This document shows, piece by piece, positions 1 through 7,937 of a DNA stretch of 53,609 nt. A model generated the notes under the pieces. The model saw only the letters and a list, made by a program, of their open reading frames with translations. It did not search any database and was not told the DNA's origin. Made by a program: the position numbers and the translations under genes. Source of the DNA: JBCCEV01 sp039030125. GTDB lineage: Bacteria > Pseudomonadota > Gammaproteobacteria > Ga0077536. Location: the NCBI GenBank assembly GCA_039030125.1, contig JBCCEV010000001.1:1-53609 (forward strand), read 5' to 3'. Position 1 is the stretch's first letter. The number at the start of each line of letters is the position of its first letter.

Positions 1-547
1 CCTCGCCGGCGCCGACATCTACAAATATGTCGACAAGCGCGGCCGTGTCTTCCTGACCGATCGACCAGTCCATGACGGCTACAAACGCCTGGTTAAGACT
101 TGGAAGGGTTGGGCAGATCCGCAGGTTAATTACGCGGATACCAAACGCAATCGGGAGCGGTTTAAACCGACAATCGCGAACGCGGCTAAAGCCAGCAAAT
201 TACCGCCGGCTTTGCTACACGCGGTGATCACGGCCGAGTCGGCTTATGATCCCAATGCACTATCGCCGGCGGGTGCGGTGGGCTTGATGCAGCTCATGCC
301 AGCGACGGCACAACGTTATGGTGTCAGCAATCGTAAGGACCCGAAGGCTAATATCAGTGGTGGTACGCGTTACCTCGCAGATTTACTCGACCTTTTCGAT
401 GAGAACCTAGTGCTCGCGTTAGCCGCGTATAACGCGGGTGAGGGTGCCGTAATGCGCAACGGCAACAAGGTCCCGCCCTATCCCGAAACCCAGAACTACG
501 TTCGCAAGGTCCTCAAGTATTACAACGACTACAAGAAAGTCATGTGA
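1..547 (+). CDS. Lytic transglycosylase (SLT domain) with DUF4124 region, 5' end outside window
   Basis: The frame is already open at base 2 and ends at TGA 545-547, so about 181 C-terminal residues are visible and the start and any signal peptide lie upstream. The first residues (IYKYVDKRGRVFLTDRP) fit the DUF4124 motif often found at the N-terminus of envelope proteins. The rest is a soluble lytic transglycosylase domain: the catalytic Glu sits in ITAESAYDP (codon 236-238), followed by GLMQLMPATAQRYG and AAYNAGEGAV. Family members cleave the MurNAc-GlcNAc bond of peptidoglycan in the periplasm, leaving 1,6-anhydro ends. The 3' end overlaps the convergent LysR gene by 8 bp. Family assignment is firm; the exact class of transglycosylase is not. 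Confidence 0.9.
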   Translation, partial: LAGADIYKYVDKRGRVFLTDRPVHDGYKRLVKTWKGWADPQVNYADTKRNRERFKPTIANAAKASKLPPALLHAVITAESAYDPNALSPAGAVGLMQLMPATAQRYGVSNRKDPKANISGGTRYLADLLDLFDENLVLALAAYNAGEGAVMRNGNKVPPYPETQNYVRKVLKYYNDYKKVM

Positions 548-1442
548 ACTTAGCGAGTTGTTCGTTTAGGAACTCGATCGTTAATCTGACTTTAAGCGGC
601 AGGTAGTTGCGGCTGGCATACAGCAGCCAGGCGGCGGTTTCAAAATCCGTGGCCGTGACTTGATAGTCAGGGAACAAGTCCACCAGCGACCCCTCTTCCA
701 GTTCTTTTTTGATCATCCAATCGGCCAGTAAACCTGGACCAACGCCTTGCAAAACGGTGGATTTCAAAGCGATCGCGTTTGAGATGATCAGCTTCCCTGT
801 GATCGGCACAATGATTTCTTTCTCACGTCCACGGCGGAAGTGCCATTGGGTATTGAACCCCTTAAACGGAAACCGCACGCAATTGAGTTTTGCGAGCGCA
901 GTGGGATGTTCGACTCGCTGTTGGCGCTCTAGAAACTCGGCGCTTGCGCAGACATGATGGCGCACCGGAAACAGACGCGCGCGAACGAAATCGCCGCCCG
1001 GTGCCGGGCCCAAACGGATCGCGATATCGATCTTCTCATGGACAAAATCAACGGGCTGATCGTCGAGCCGAAGATCAATATTGAGATCAGGGTAGCGAGC
1101 ACAGAACGTGCCTAGCAGGGGCGCGATGCATGCGACGCCGAAAGCGACCGAAGTTGAGACGCGCACGGTGCCGCTTGGATTCGCGCGCAGATCGAGTATG
1201 CGATTGGCCGCTTCATCCAACTCTTCGATAAGCGGTGCGACAAACTCGTAGTAGAGCAGGCCCGCCTCGGTCGGTTGGAAACGGCGCGTGGAGCGTTCGA
1301 ACAGGCGCACTCCGAGATCTTTTTCCAGCGCCGCGATTTGCCGTGATACTGAAGATGGGTCGATTTGTTGCCTCGCCGCGGCGGCTGTGAACCCGCCCGA
1401 GCGCACAGTTTCCACGAACAGCTTGAGTGTTGCGGTTTTCAT
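540..1442 (-). CDS. LysR family transcriptional regulator
   Basis: A 300-residue protein of the usual LysR length. Residues 1-60 form the winged helix-turn-helix (TAAAARQQIDPSSVSRQIAALE, then LFERSTRRFQPTEAG), and about 90-290 the periplasmic-binding-protein-like effector domain. The subgroup resembles regulators that act on divergent oxidoreductase genes. The ATG at 1442 is the natural start because it begins the HTH. The gene is divergent from the SDR gene with a 100-bp AT-rich gap, the layout in which LysR proteins commonly control both their own gene and the divergent one. The effector is unknown, and control of the SDR gene is inferred only from position. Confidence 0.9.
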   Translation of the reverse strand: MKTATLKLFVETVRSGGFTAAAARQQIDPSSVSRQIAALEKDLGVRLFERSTRRFQPTEAGLLYYEFVAPLIEELDEAANRILDLRANPSGTVRVSTSVAFGVACIAPLLGTFCARYPDLNIDLRLDDQPVDFVHEKIDIAIRLGPAPGGDFVRARLFPVRHHVCASAEFLERQQRVEHPTALAKLNCVRFPFKGFNTQWHFRRGREKEIIVPITGKLIISNAIALKSTVLQGVGPGLLADWMIKKELEEGSLVDLFPDYQVTATDFETAAWLLYASRNYLPLKVRLTIEFLNEQLAKFT

Positions 1443-1542
1443 TAATGCAGTTTATGCATAATTAAAATTCTATTTAAGGTATTAATAGCATTTATCACAA
1501 GCATTAAGTTCATTGTGAAATTGATGTCAGGAGGTGTAAGTC
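1443..1542. promoter_or_regulatory. Divergent LysR/SDR control region with a 10-bp palindrome and a strong RBS
   Basis: This AT-rich gap separates two divergent genes. It contains the perfect palindrome TTATGCATAA at 1452-1461, close to the regulator's own start codon, and further TA-rich inverted elements towards 1490. These are candidate LysR contact sites, but the T-N11-A motif is too loose to be diagnostic in such AT-rich DNA. AGGAGG at 1529-1534 is a near-ideal ribosome binding site 8 bases before the SDR ATG at 1543 and fixes that start. No confident -35/-10 pair was seen. Confidence 0.4.
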
Positions 1543-2259
1543 ATGAATGAGCCCGAGGCATTAGGCGGCAAGGTTGCTATCGTCACCGGCGCGAGCAGCG
1601 GTATCGGTGAGGCCACGGCGCGGCGGCTGCGCAGCTTGGGAATGAACGTGGTGATGTTCGCAAGGCGCGCTGAGCGCTTGAATGCGCTGCAGGCTGATCT
1701 TGGTGACGGTTGTTATCCCGTGATCGGTGACGTGAACGACGAGGCGGCGGTGAGTTCACTGATCCCTAAAGCACTGGAGGTGTTTGGGGCTTGCGATGTG
1801 GTCATCAACAACGCTGGCGCATTCGCCGCTGGCCCGACAGAAAAGCTCAATGCCGGTGAGGTTCGCCGCCTAGCTCGCACGAACGTGGAGTCTGCCTACC
1901 ACGTTGCCTTTGAAGCTATTTCGCATTTCAAAGCGCAAAGTCACGGTGACCTGATCAATGTTTCCAGCATTTCGGGAACTAAGGTCGCGCGTGCCGGTAT
2001 CGGTTGGTATGCCGGGACCAAACATGCCCTGGAAGCGCTCACTGAGAGTCTACGAATGGAAGTTGGGGGAACCGATGTACGGGTCAACTGTATCGAACCT
2101 GGAATGACGCAAACCGAGATCTTCGGTGAGCCCATCACCTCGATTGAAAATCCACTGCAGCCTGAGGATATTGCTGCGGTGATCGAGTCTGTCTTGCGCC
2201 AGCCGCGCCATGTGACGATCCCGCGGTTAATGATCCTGCCGAGCTCGCAGTCGATCTAA
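1543..2259 (+). CDS. SDR family NAD(P)-dependent oxidoreductase
   Basis: A 238-residue classical short-chain dehydrogenase. Visible motifs are the TGASSGIG cofactor loop (residues 15-22), NNAG (89-92), the catalytic Ser region VSSISG (140-145), and YAGTK with Tyr156 and Lys160. Arg41-Arg42 after the second beta strand suggests a preference for NADP(H). The closest familiar type is the YdfG/serine-3-dehydrogenase-like group that oxidises or reduces small hydroxy acids or carbonyls, but the substrate cannot be read from the sequence. The start is set by AGGAGG 8 bases upstream. It is a single gene divergent from a LysR regulator, which probably controls it. Confidence 0.92.
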   Translation: MNEPEALGGKVAIVTGASSGIGEATARRLRSLGMNVVMFARRAERLNALQADLGDGCYPVIGDVNDEAAVSSLIPKALEVFGACDVVINNAGAFAAGPTEKLNAGEVRRLARTNVESAYHVAFEAISHFKAQSHGDLINVSSISGTKVARAGIGWYAGTKHALEALTESLRMEVGGTDVRVNCIEPGMTQTEIFGEPITSIENPLQPEDIAAVIESVLRQPRHVTIPRLMILPSSQSI

Positions 2260-2322
2260 GTCAAGATCCCCAGATCTGCGCCATCGCCTGCGGGAACTTG
2301 CCAAATAAGCCATCAGCATCAA

Positions 2323-2350
2323 TTGGCCAGCCGGCAAGCGGGCCGGCCAA
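2323..2350. other. Hairpin after the SDR gene
   Basis: TTGGCC (2323-2328) and GGCCAA (2345-2350) are perfect inverted arms around a GC-rich 16-base loop that can extend the pairing. It lies 63 bp after the SDR stop. There is no T-run on either side, so it is not a standard intrinsic terminator; it may stabilise or end the upstream transcript. Confidence 0.35.
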
Positions 2351-2375
2351 AGAAAGCTCGGGGCTCTGCGCGAAG

Positions 2376-2392
2376 TGCGACATTTTGTCGCA
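2376..2392. promoter_or_regulatory. 17-bp perfect dyad, possible operator
   Basis: TGCGACATTTTGTCGCA is a 7+3+7 perfect inverted repeat (arms 2376-2382 and 2386-2392). It lies 63 bp before the ATG of the outer-membrane protein gene. The arm length and symmetry fit the site of a homodimeric repressor; it could also fold as a small RNA hairpin, and the TTCTCG that follows is a poor terminator tail. The cognate regulator is unknown. Confidence 0.4.
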
Positions 2393-2455
2393 TTCTCGTC
2401 ATTTCCCGCCTTCAGTAAACTCGCTCGCCATTGTTCGGAGCAAAGAATAAAGAAT

Positions 2456-3538
2456 ATGGCTCGTTTATTGATGGCCGTCCTTGCAACTTTAGTTAGCTAT
2501 CAGGCGCTAGCCGACGGCATGGCGGTAGGCAGCGACGGGATGATGGTGATGCGCCCCGATTCCCACGCCCCATTTGGCGTGATGGGCGATCACATGCATA
2601 AAAAGGGCGAATGGATGCTGTCCTACCGCTACATGTTTATGGACATGGAAGGTAATCGCATCGACGACAATAATGTCTCTCCCCAGACCATCGCGACGAC
2701 GGTCCCCAATCGGTTTTTCGGCCGGCCTGGTCAGCCATCGACGCTTCGCGTCGTACCCACTGAAATGACCATGGAGATGCATATGTTCGGCGGCATGTAC
2801 GCGCCGAGCGACTTCGTAACGCTGATGGTCATGGGCATGCACGTCGAGAAAGAAATGGATCATTTAACGTTTATGGGCGGCATGGGTACTAACGTGCTCG
2901 GCGGATTTACAACCGAATCCTCAGGGATCGGCGATACCAGCGTGGTCGGTCTTTTTCGAACCTTGGATACGCCGAATCACAAGGTGAATGTGAAGTTTGG
3001 TGGCAGTATCCCGACCGGTTCGACCGAGGAACGCGACACCATCCTCACGCCAATGGGAGCAACTCCGACACCGCGGATGCCCTACGCGATGCAACTCGGC
3101 AGCGGGACCTTTGATCTACTCCCCGGTGCCACTTATTCGGGCCATCGCCATGATTTCGGCTGGGGCGCGCAATACGCAGGAACGATTCGCACCGGCGATG
3201 ACAACGGGTATAGCTGGGGTGATAAACATGAACTGACCGGCTGGGCGAGCTATCAACCACTGAGCAACGTTAGTGTGTCGGTCCGCCTCGCTTATCAAAC
3301 CATGGGTAACATCGACGGGATGGATCCGATGATTGTAGCGCCGGTGCAGACCGCCGACCCCGACAATTATGGCGGCGAACGCTTGGATTTGTTATTCGGT
3401 ATCAACATCGGTTCGATCCCGAAGCTGAACGGCCTGCGATTCGCGTTCGAAGGTGGGATCCCCGTGATGCAAGATCTGAACGGTCCGCAAATGGAGACCG
3501 ACTTTGTCTTAACGGCGGGCGCGCAGTTCGCTTTCTAG
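2456..3538 (+). CDS. Met/His-rich outer-membrane beta-barrel protein (transporter-like)
   Basis: A 360-residue protein from the ATG at 2456. Residues 1-19 (MARLLMAVLATLVSYQALA) are a signal peptide with AxA-like cleavage before DGMAVG. The mature N-terminus is unusually rich in Met and His (MGDHMHKKGEWMLSYRYM, then EMTMEMHMFGGMY). The rest alternates short hydrophobic and polar stretches like a beta-barrel and ends in Phe (AQFAF), the usual C-terminal signal for outer-membrane assembly. It resembles uncharacterised proteins of the phenol-degradation MetA-type transporter group. The Met/His content hints at contact with copper or another soft metal, which is inference. An in-frame earlier start at 2375 would place 27 residues before the signal peptide and is unlikely. 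Confidence 0.7.
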   Translation: MARLLMAVLATLVSYQALADGMAVGSDGMMVMRPDSHAPFGVMGDHMHKKGEWMLSYRYMFMDMEGNRIDDNNVSPQTIATTVPNRFFGRPGQPSTLRVVPTEMTMEMHMFGGMYAPSDFVTLMVMGMHVEKEMDHLTFMGGMGTNVLGGFTTESSGIGDTSVVGLFRTLDTPNHKVNVKFGGSIPTGSTEERDTILTPMGATPTPRMPYAMQLGSGTFDLLPGATYSGHRHDFGWGAQYAGTIRTGDDNGYSWGDKHELTGWASYQPLSNVSVSVRLAYQTMGNIDGMDPMIVAPVQTADPDNYGGERLDLLFGINIGSIPKLNGLRFAFEGGIPVMQDLNGPQMETDFVLTAGAQFAF

Positions 3539-3542
3539 GCGA

Positions 3543-3986
3543 TCAGCTTGCGTTCGTAACGTATTCCAGAATCTCCACGACCTGCCCAGGTGTTTGGGCC
3601 CACGCCATGGCTGCGGCGTCTACTTCCTTGAGCGCGTGAATGATGTTCTCGTCGTGGAGTGTGATGTAGGGTTTACCGATCGCGGCGCAATATCCGGCAT
3701 CAAACGCGGCGTTCCATTGTTTGTATTTATCGCCAAAGCGCACCACCGCGATATCGCACTTGTCGAGGAGCGTGCGGGTACGGATACCGTTGACTTTTGA
3801 GGACTTGTGGTCGCGCCAGAATGCTTCGGCTTCCACGCCTAGCAGATCACCGGCGGCATCGCTGGCGGCGTGATCGGTAACCGCCGAAGAAAAAGAGACC
3901 GGCAATTCCCTCTCTTTGGCGCCGCTGGCGAGCTGATCTCGCCAATCAGTATGGATTTCCCCGGAAAGATAAACAGTCCAATTCAT
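3543..3986 (-). CDS. YtoQ family protein
   Basis: A 147-residue protein matching the YtoQ family: it starts NWTVYLSGEIHTDWRDQL and carries the FGDKYKQWNAAFDAGYC block and GKPYITLH near the C-terminus. The fold is probably related to nucleoside 2-deoxyribosyltransferases, but no function is established. The start is placed at 3986 because GGGAA lies about 8 bases upstream; the ATG at 3998 would overlap that site. It is the last gene of a leftward run ilvD, DUF1272, GST, ytoQ, separated from the GST gene by 39 bp, and it converges on the outer-membrane protein gene with a 4-bp gap. Confidence 0.8.
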   Translation of the reverse strand: MNWTVYLSGEIHTDWRDQLASGAKERELPVSFSSAVTDHAASDAAGDLLGVEAEAFWRDHKSSKVNGIRTRTLLDKCDIAVVRFGDKYKQWNAAFDAGYCAAIGKPYITLHDENIIHALKEVDAAAMAWAQTPGQVVEILEYVTNAS

Positions 3987-4025
3987 GAAAGTTCCCATTT
4001 AGGTAGATTGATTGGGATCAATTGA

Positions 4026-4631
4026 TCAAGCGCTTGCGCTGGGCCGCAAGGAAAAGTCCCGCTCCCAGCGGGCAAGATTTTTGAGGCCCTCGGGTACACC
4101 GGGTCCATACTTTCTGACGAAGCCCACCGTTGCGAAAAGCGTGCAATCGGCGATGGATAACTGATCCCCGGCGACGAAGGAGCGGCCCGCAATTTCGGAA
4201 TCCATAAGGGTCAGTTTCTTATTCATCATTAGGCGCGCCATTTCCGCGCCTTCAGAGGACTGTGGTCCTAGTGATTCGAAGAAAGGATGTGAGTGATGCA
4301 CATAGTTGGCACACTCCATCAGGATCCCGAGCTCGGCTAGGCGATCGAGTTGTTGGATCCTGGCACGCTCGATCGGCGTCGAACCGATCATTGCTGGCTC
4401 CGGATGCAGTGCTTCTAAATACTCGATGATGACCAGCGACTCACGAATGATTTCCCCATTATCCAATTCCAGAAAGGGAACCTGGGCCAGCGGATTTTTC
4501 GCGAGCATCTCTGGCTTATGCAACTCACCTTCAAGCACCGCGACGGGTACGCAATTGAGCTCGATGCCTTTTTCCGCTGCGTATATCCGTACCTTCTGAG
4601 GATTGGGCGCGTCGAAATCATAGAATTTCAA
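4026..4631 (-). CDS. Glutathione S-transferase family protein
   Basis: A 201-residue cytosolic GST. Residues 1-77 are the thioredoxin-like domain: FDAPNPQKVRIYAAEKG, the cis-proline in AQVPFLEL (Pro52), and the glutathione-gripping ES pair at 64-65. Residues about 85-200 are the all-helical domain, including the N-capping segment VAGDQLSIADCTLFATV. It is likely to conjugate or reduce small electrophiles with glutathione; the substrate is not apparent. It lies 23 bp after the DUF1272 gene in the same leftward run as ilvD. Confidence 0.9.
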   Translation of the reverse strand: MKFYDFDAPNPQKVRIYAAEKGIELNCVPVAVLEGELHKPEMLAKNPLAQVPFLELDNGEIIRESLVIIEYLEALHPEPAMIGSTPIERARIQQLDRLAELGILMECANYVHHSHPFFESLGPQSSEGAEMARLMMNKKLTLMDSEIAGRSFVAGDQLSIADCTLFATVGFVRKYGPGVPEGLKNLARWERDFSLRPSASA

Positions 4632-4654
4632 TTCGGATCTCCTGCAAAAAACGC

Positions 4655-4966
4655 CTAACGTTCCTTAGCCGGAATATCTCTAAGGCGAGCAACGAAACTG
4701 GCGATTTCACCTTTTTCATAACCGAGGTGCTTACGCTCCTGGGACGCCGGTTGGGAATCAAGGCTAACCCCGTCGCGGCGCGCTGTTTTGGGTCTGATCG
4801 GTCGCGGCACGAACCCGCCTCCGCAATTCGGACAAACATTACTCAATTTCCACTCGGCGCAATCAGCGCAGAAGGTGCATTCGTAAGAGCAGATCCGCGC
4901 GTCGGTTGCTGCCGGTGGCAAGTCCTTATCACAGTACTCGCAGTTTGGTCGCAGTTCGAGCGCCAT
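4655..4966 (-). CDS. DUF1272 cysteine-rich protein
   Basis: A 103-residue protein with eight cysteines between residues 9 and 48, arranged as pairs (C9/C12, C26, C30, C33/C36, C45/C48). This is the DUF1272 pattern and presumably binds two zinc ions. The segment VCPNCGGGFVPRPIRP is typical of the family; the last 45 residues are polar and unconserved in appearance. The function is unknown. Its ATG follows the ilvD stop codon with no gap (TAGATG), so the two are likely translationally coupled. Confidence 0.8.
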   Translation of the reverse strand: MALELRPNCEYCDKDLPPAATDARICSYECTFCADCAEWKLSNVCPNCGGGFVPRPIRPKTARRDGVSLDSQPASQERKHLGYEKGEIASFVARLRDIPAKER

Positions 4967-6646
4967 CTATTCGTCCGTAACGCAGCCTTGGGAGGCATTC
5001 TTAACAGCCTTGATGTACTTGTAGAGGGTGCCGCGCTCAGCTTTGTAGGGCGGCATCGTCCAGGCCTCACGCCGCGCCGCCAGCTCTTCGTCGCTAACAT
5101 CGACCGCGATCAAATTCTGATCGGCATCGATAGTGATCACCTCACCGTCCTTAACCAGGGCGACTGGTCCGCCTTCCTGTGCTTCGGGTACCACGTGGCC
5201 AACGATAAAACCGTGCGAGCCGCCCGAGAAACGACCGTCAGTGATCAGGGCCACGTGTTCACCCAGGCCGGCGCCCATGATCGCCGAGGTTGGGGTGAGC
5301 ATTTCCGGCATCCCAGGGCCCCCTTTAGGTCCCTCGAAACGGATGATCACAACATCACCTTTTTGGATCTTGCCGTCTTCGAGGCCCGCCAACATGTCTT
5401 CTTCGGAATCGAATACTCGCGCCGGCCCACGAAAAACCAGCCCTTCTTTGCCGGTAATTTTTGCGACCGCGCCGCCAGGAGCAAGGTTGCCCTTGAGGAT
5501 CTGAATATGACCGCTGGGTTTGATCGGGTTGTTCATCGGGCGAATGACATCTTGGCCATCTTTTAGCGGATCGAGATTTGCCAGATTCTCAGCGAGAGTT
5601 TTACCGGTCACGGTCATGCAATCGCCGTTGATGAGATTTTCTTCCATCAGCATTTTCAGCACCGCGGGAACGCCGCCGACGTGATAGAGGTCTTCCATCA
5701 CGTACTGACCGCTGGGTTTGAGATCGGCTAAAAACGGCACGCGGTCGCTTACGCTCTGGAAATCGTCGATGGTTAGATCGACCTCTACCGCGCGCGCCAT
5801 CGCAATCAGATGCAAAACCGCATTGGTGCTGCCCCCCAGAGCGCTGATGATCACCATCGCGTTCTCAAAGGCATCACGCGTCATGATGTCGCGTGGCTTG
5901 ATGTCTTGTTCGAGAAGGTGGCGCACGGCTTTTCCCGCTTCGCGACACTCCTTTATTTTGGCCTCATCGACGGCCGGGATGGATGAGGAGTAGGGCAACG
6001 ACATGCCCATCGCTTCAATGGCCGATGCCATGGTGTTAGCGGTGTACATCCCGCCGCAGGCGCCAGCCCCGGGGCAGGCGTTCTTAACGATATCGAGCCG
6101 CTCGGAATCGTCGATCGCGCCAGTTATAAACGCGCCGTAACTTTGAAAAGCCGAAACGATATCGACCGGTTTACCGCGCGAATAACCGGGTTTGATAGTC
6201 CCGCCATAAACCATTAGTGCGGGACGGTTGAGGCGTCCCATCGCAATCAAGCAGCCAGGCATATTCTTGTCGCAGCCCGGGATCGAGACGTTCGCGTCAT
6301 ACCATTGGCCGCCCATTATGGTTTCAATCGAATCGGCGATGAGATCGCGCGATTGCAGCGAAAAGCTCATCCCACGGGTGCCCATGGAAATGGCGTCGCT
6401 GACACCGATGGTATTGAACCGCATACCGACCAAGCCGGCTTCTTCGACGCCTTGTTTAACAGCGTCGGCCAAGGCCAGCAGGTGCATATTGCAGGGGTTG
6501 CCCTCGTACCAGACGCTGCCGATCCCCACTTGGGCTTTTTGCAGATCATCGTCAGTCAGTCCGGTCGCATAAAGCATGGCCTGGGAAGCACCCTGGGCCG
6601 GCGGCTGCGTCACCCGCTGGCTGACGGAATTGAGCTTGTCGGTCAT
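4967..6646 (-). CDS. ilvD: Dihydroxy-acid dehydratase
   Basis: A 559-residue enzyme of full family length that dehydrates 2,3-dihydroxy-isovalerate and 2,3-dihydroxy-3-methylvalerate in valine, isoleucine and leucine synthesis. The three cysteines expected to hold the Fe-S cluster are visible: Cys52 (NPCNMHL), Cys125 (PGCDKNMPG) and Cys196 (GAGACGGMYTANTM). The C-terminal GRFSGGSHGFIVGHV block with the active-site Ser is also present. The ATG at 6646 has a good upstream site (GGAGAAG). It heads a leftward group with DUF1272, GST and ytoQ and is divergent from argE. Confidence 0.97.
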   Translation of the reverse strand: MTDKLNSVSQRVTQPPAQGASQAMLYATGLTDDDLQKAQVGIGSVWYEGNPCNMHLLALADAVKQGVEEAGLVGMRFNTIGVSDAISMGTRGMSFSLQSRDLIADSIETIMGGQWYDANVSIPGCDKNMPGCLIAMGRLNRPALMVYGGTIKPGYSRGKPVDIVSAFQSYGAFITGAIDDSERLDIVKNACPGAGACGGMYTANTMASAIEAMGMSLPYSSSIPAVDEAKIKECREAGKAVRHLLEQDIKPRDIMTRDAFENAMVIISALGGSTNAVLHLIAMARAVEVDLTIDDFQSVSDRVPFLADLKPSGQYVMEDLYHVGGVPAVLKMLMEENLINGDCMTVTGKTLAENLANLDPLKDGQDVIRPMNNPIKPSGHIQILKGNLAPGGAVAKITGKEGLVFRGPARVFDSEEDMLAGLEDGKIQKGDVVIIRFEGPKGGPGMPEMLTPTSAIMGAGLGEHVALITDGRFSGGSHGFIVGHVVPEAQEGGPVALVKDGEVITIDADQNLIAVDVSDEELAARREAWTMPPYKAERGTLYKYIKAVKNASQGCVTDE

Positions 6647-6702
6647 TTTCTTCTCCGCAGGTTCACACCCGCGCCTACTTGGGTAGTTGATGCGATTGGC
6701 GC

Positions 6703-6708
6703 ATTATA
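6703..6708 (-). promoter_or_regulatory. Perfect -10 box for ilvD
   Basis: On the minus strand TATAAT occurs at 6708-6703, about 57 bases before the ilvD ATG. No good -35 is seen at 16-18 bp, so the box may need an activator, or the match may be chance. In the same gap, TAGAAT at 6763-6768 on the plus strand is a candidate -10 for argE. Confidence 0.4.
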
Positions 6709-6791
6709 AGTCAGCGTTTTCAGTTGATACTGTTTTTACAACAACAATTTGGTTGGCGCCGATAGAATGCGCGCCCGCTGTAGATTGATCC

Positions 6792-7937
6792 ATGGCCGTG
6801 AATACGAAAGCGTTTATCAAACAAGGTCTCTCGGAACTCGTCGCGATACCGAGCGTGAGCAGCATTAATGATATCGACGATATGAGTAATATCGGCGTCG
6901 TTGATTTATTGGCGGATAAGTTTGAAGGTGCCGGATTTCGCATTGAAACGATGCTGCTCGACAGTGCGCGAGAGAAGAAGAATTTGATCGCGCGGGTGGG
7001 GGACGGTGAGGGCGGTCTCGTATTATCCGGGCACACTGATACGGTCCCCTACAACGCAGAGCTGTGGGATTCTGATCCCTTCGTGATCGACGAACGCGAC
7101 AACCGCTGGTACGGGCTGGGTGCCGCCGATATGAAATGCTTTTTCCCGATCATCGAGGCCGCGATTGCGAAAATTGATTTAAATGGGCTGTCGGCACCAC
7201 TAACCATTGTTGCTACGGCCGATGAAGAAAGCACGATGAACGGCGCTCGTTTATTTGAGCGAAAGCTCGGTGATTTTGCCGTTATTGGTGAGCCCACGAG
7301 CCTTAATCCGATCGCTTTGCACAAGGGCATCATGGTTGGTCAGATCACGATTGTTGGTCGAAGCGGGCATTCCAGCATGCCGCATTTGGGGCTCAATGCG
7401 ATCGATGTCATGCACCAATTGATTAACGAACTTAAAATTTGGCGCGAAGCTCTGCCGCAACGCTTCGATAACGATGCCTTTGAGTTACCAATTCCGACGA
7501 TGAATTTTGGGCGTATTGAAGGCGGTGACAGCCCCAACCGGATCTGCGCAAGCTGTGCGCTAAGCTTCGATGTGCGTTTACTGCCTGGTATGAATATTGC
7601 CGATATTGAGGCAGAGCTTCGCGATCTAGTTGACCAAATAATCGCGTCCTCAGGCGCTAGCGGCGGGCTCGAAATGGTGATCCCGCCGATCGCAGGAATG
7701 CAAACGTCTGAGGTCTCGCCGGTCGTGCGCGCGGCCTGCGATCTCACCGGCAGGGCAGCAAAGAGCGTCGCGTTCGCAACCGAGGGTGGGTTCTTCAATG
7801 CATTAGGCATGCAAACCGTTGTGTGTGGGGCCGGCGCCATCGAAGTCGCTCATCAACCCAATGAATATGTTCCCGTCGCTGATGCCATTAAGATGGTCGC
7901 TGTGGTTGAAGGGTTAATCCATAGGTTCTGCACGTGA
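6792..7937 (+). CDS. argE: Acetylornithine deacetylase
   Basis: A 381-residue M20 metallopeptidase-family enzyme that removes acetate from N-acetylornithine to give ornithine in the linear arginine pathway. The metal and catalytic residues are in place: LSGHTDTVP (His81, Asp83), GAADMK (Asp113), ADEES (Glu145, Glu146), GEPTS (Glu167), and a late His in VAHQPNEYV. The internal dimerisation domain starts near KGIMVGQITIVGRSGHSS. It is followed by argA with a 4-bp GTGA overlap, so the pair is one operon. The pairing favours argE over the related dapE, which is elsewhere in the window. Confidence 0.93.
   Translation: MAVNTKAFIKQGLSELVAIPSVSSINDIDDMSNIGVVDLLADKFEGAGFRIETMLLDSAREKKNLIARVGDGEGGLVLSGHTDTVPYNAELWDSDPFVIDERDNRWYGLGAADMKCFFPIIEAAIAKIDLNGLSAPLTIVATADEESTMNGARLFERKLGDFAVIGEPTSLNPIALHKGIMVGQITIVGRSGHSSMPHLGLNAIDVMHQLINELKIWREALPQRFDNDAFELPIPTMNFGRIEGGDSPNRICASCALSFDVRLLPGMNIADIEAELRDLVDQIIASSGASGGLEMVIPPIAGMQTSEVSPVVRAACDLTGRAAKSVAFATEGGFFNALGMQTVVCGAGAIEVAHQPNEYVPVADAIKMVAVVEGLIHRFCT

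Noticed and set aside
4727..5566. 279-codon plus-strand frame opposite ilvD
   Set aside because: It is antisense to the intact ilvD and DUF1272 genes and has no recognisable motif.
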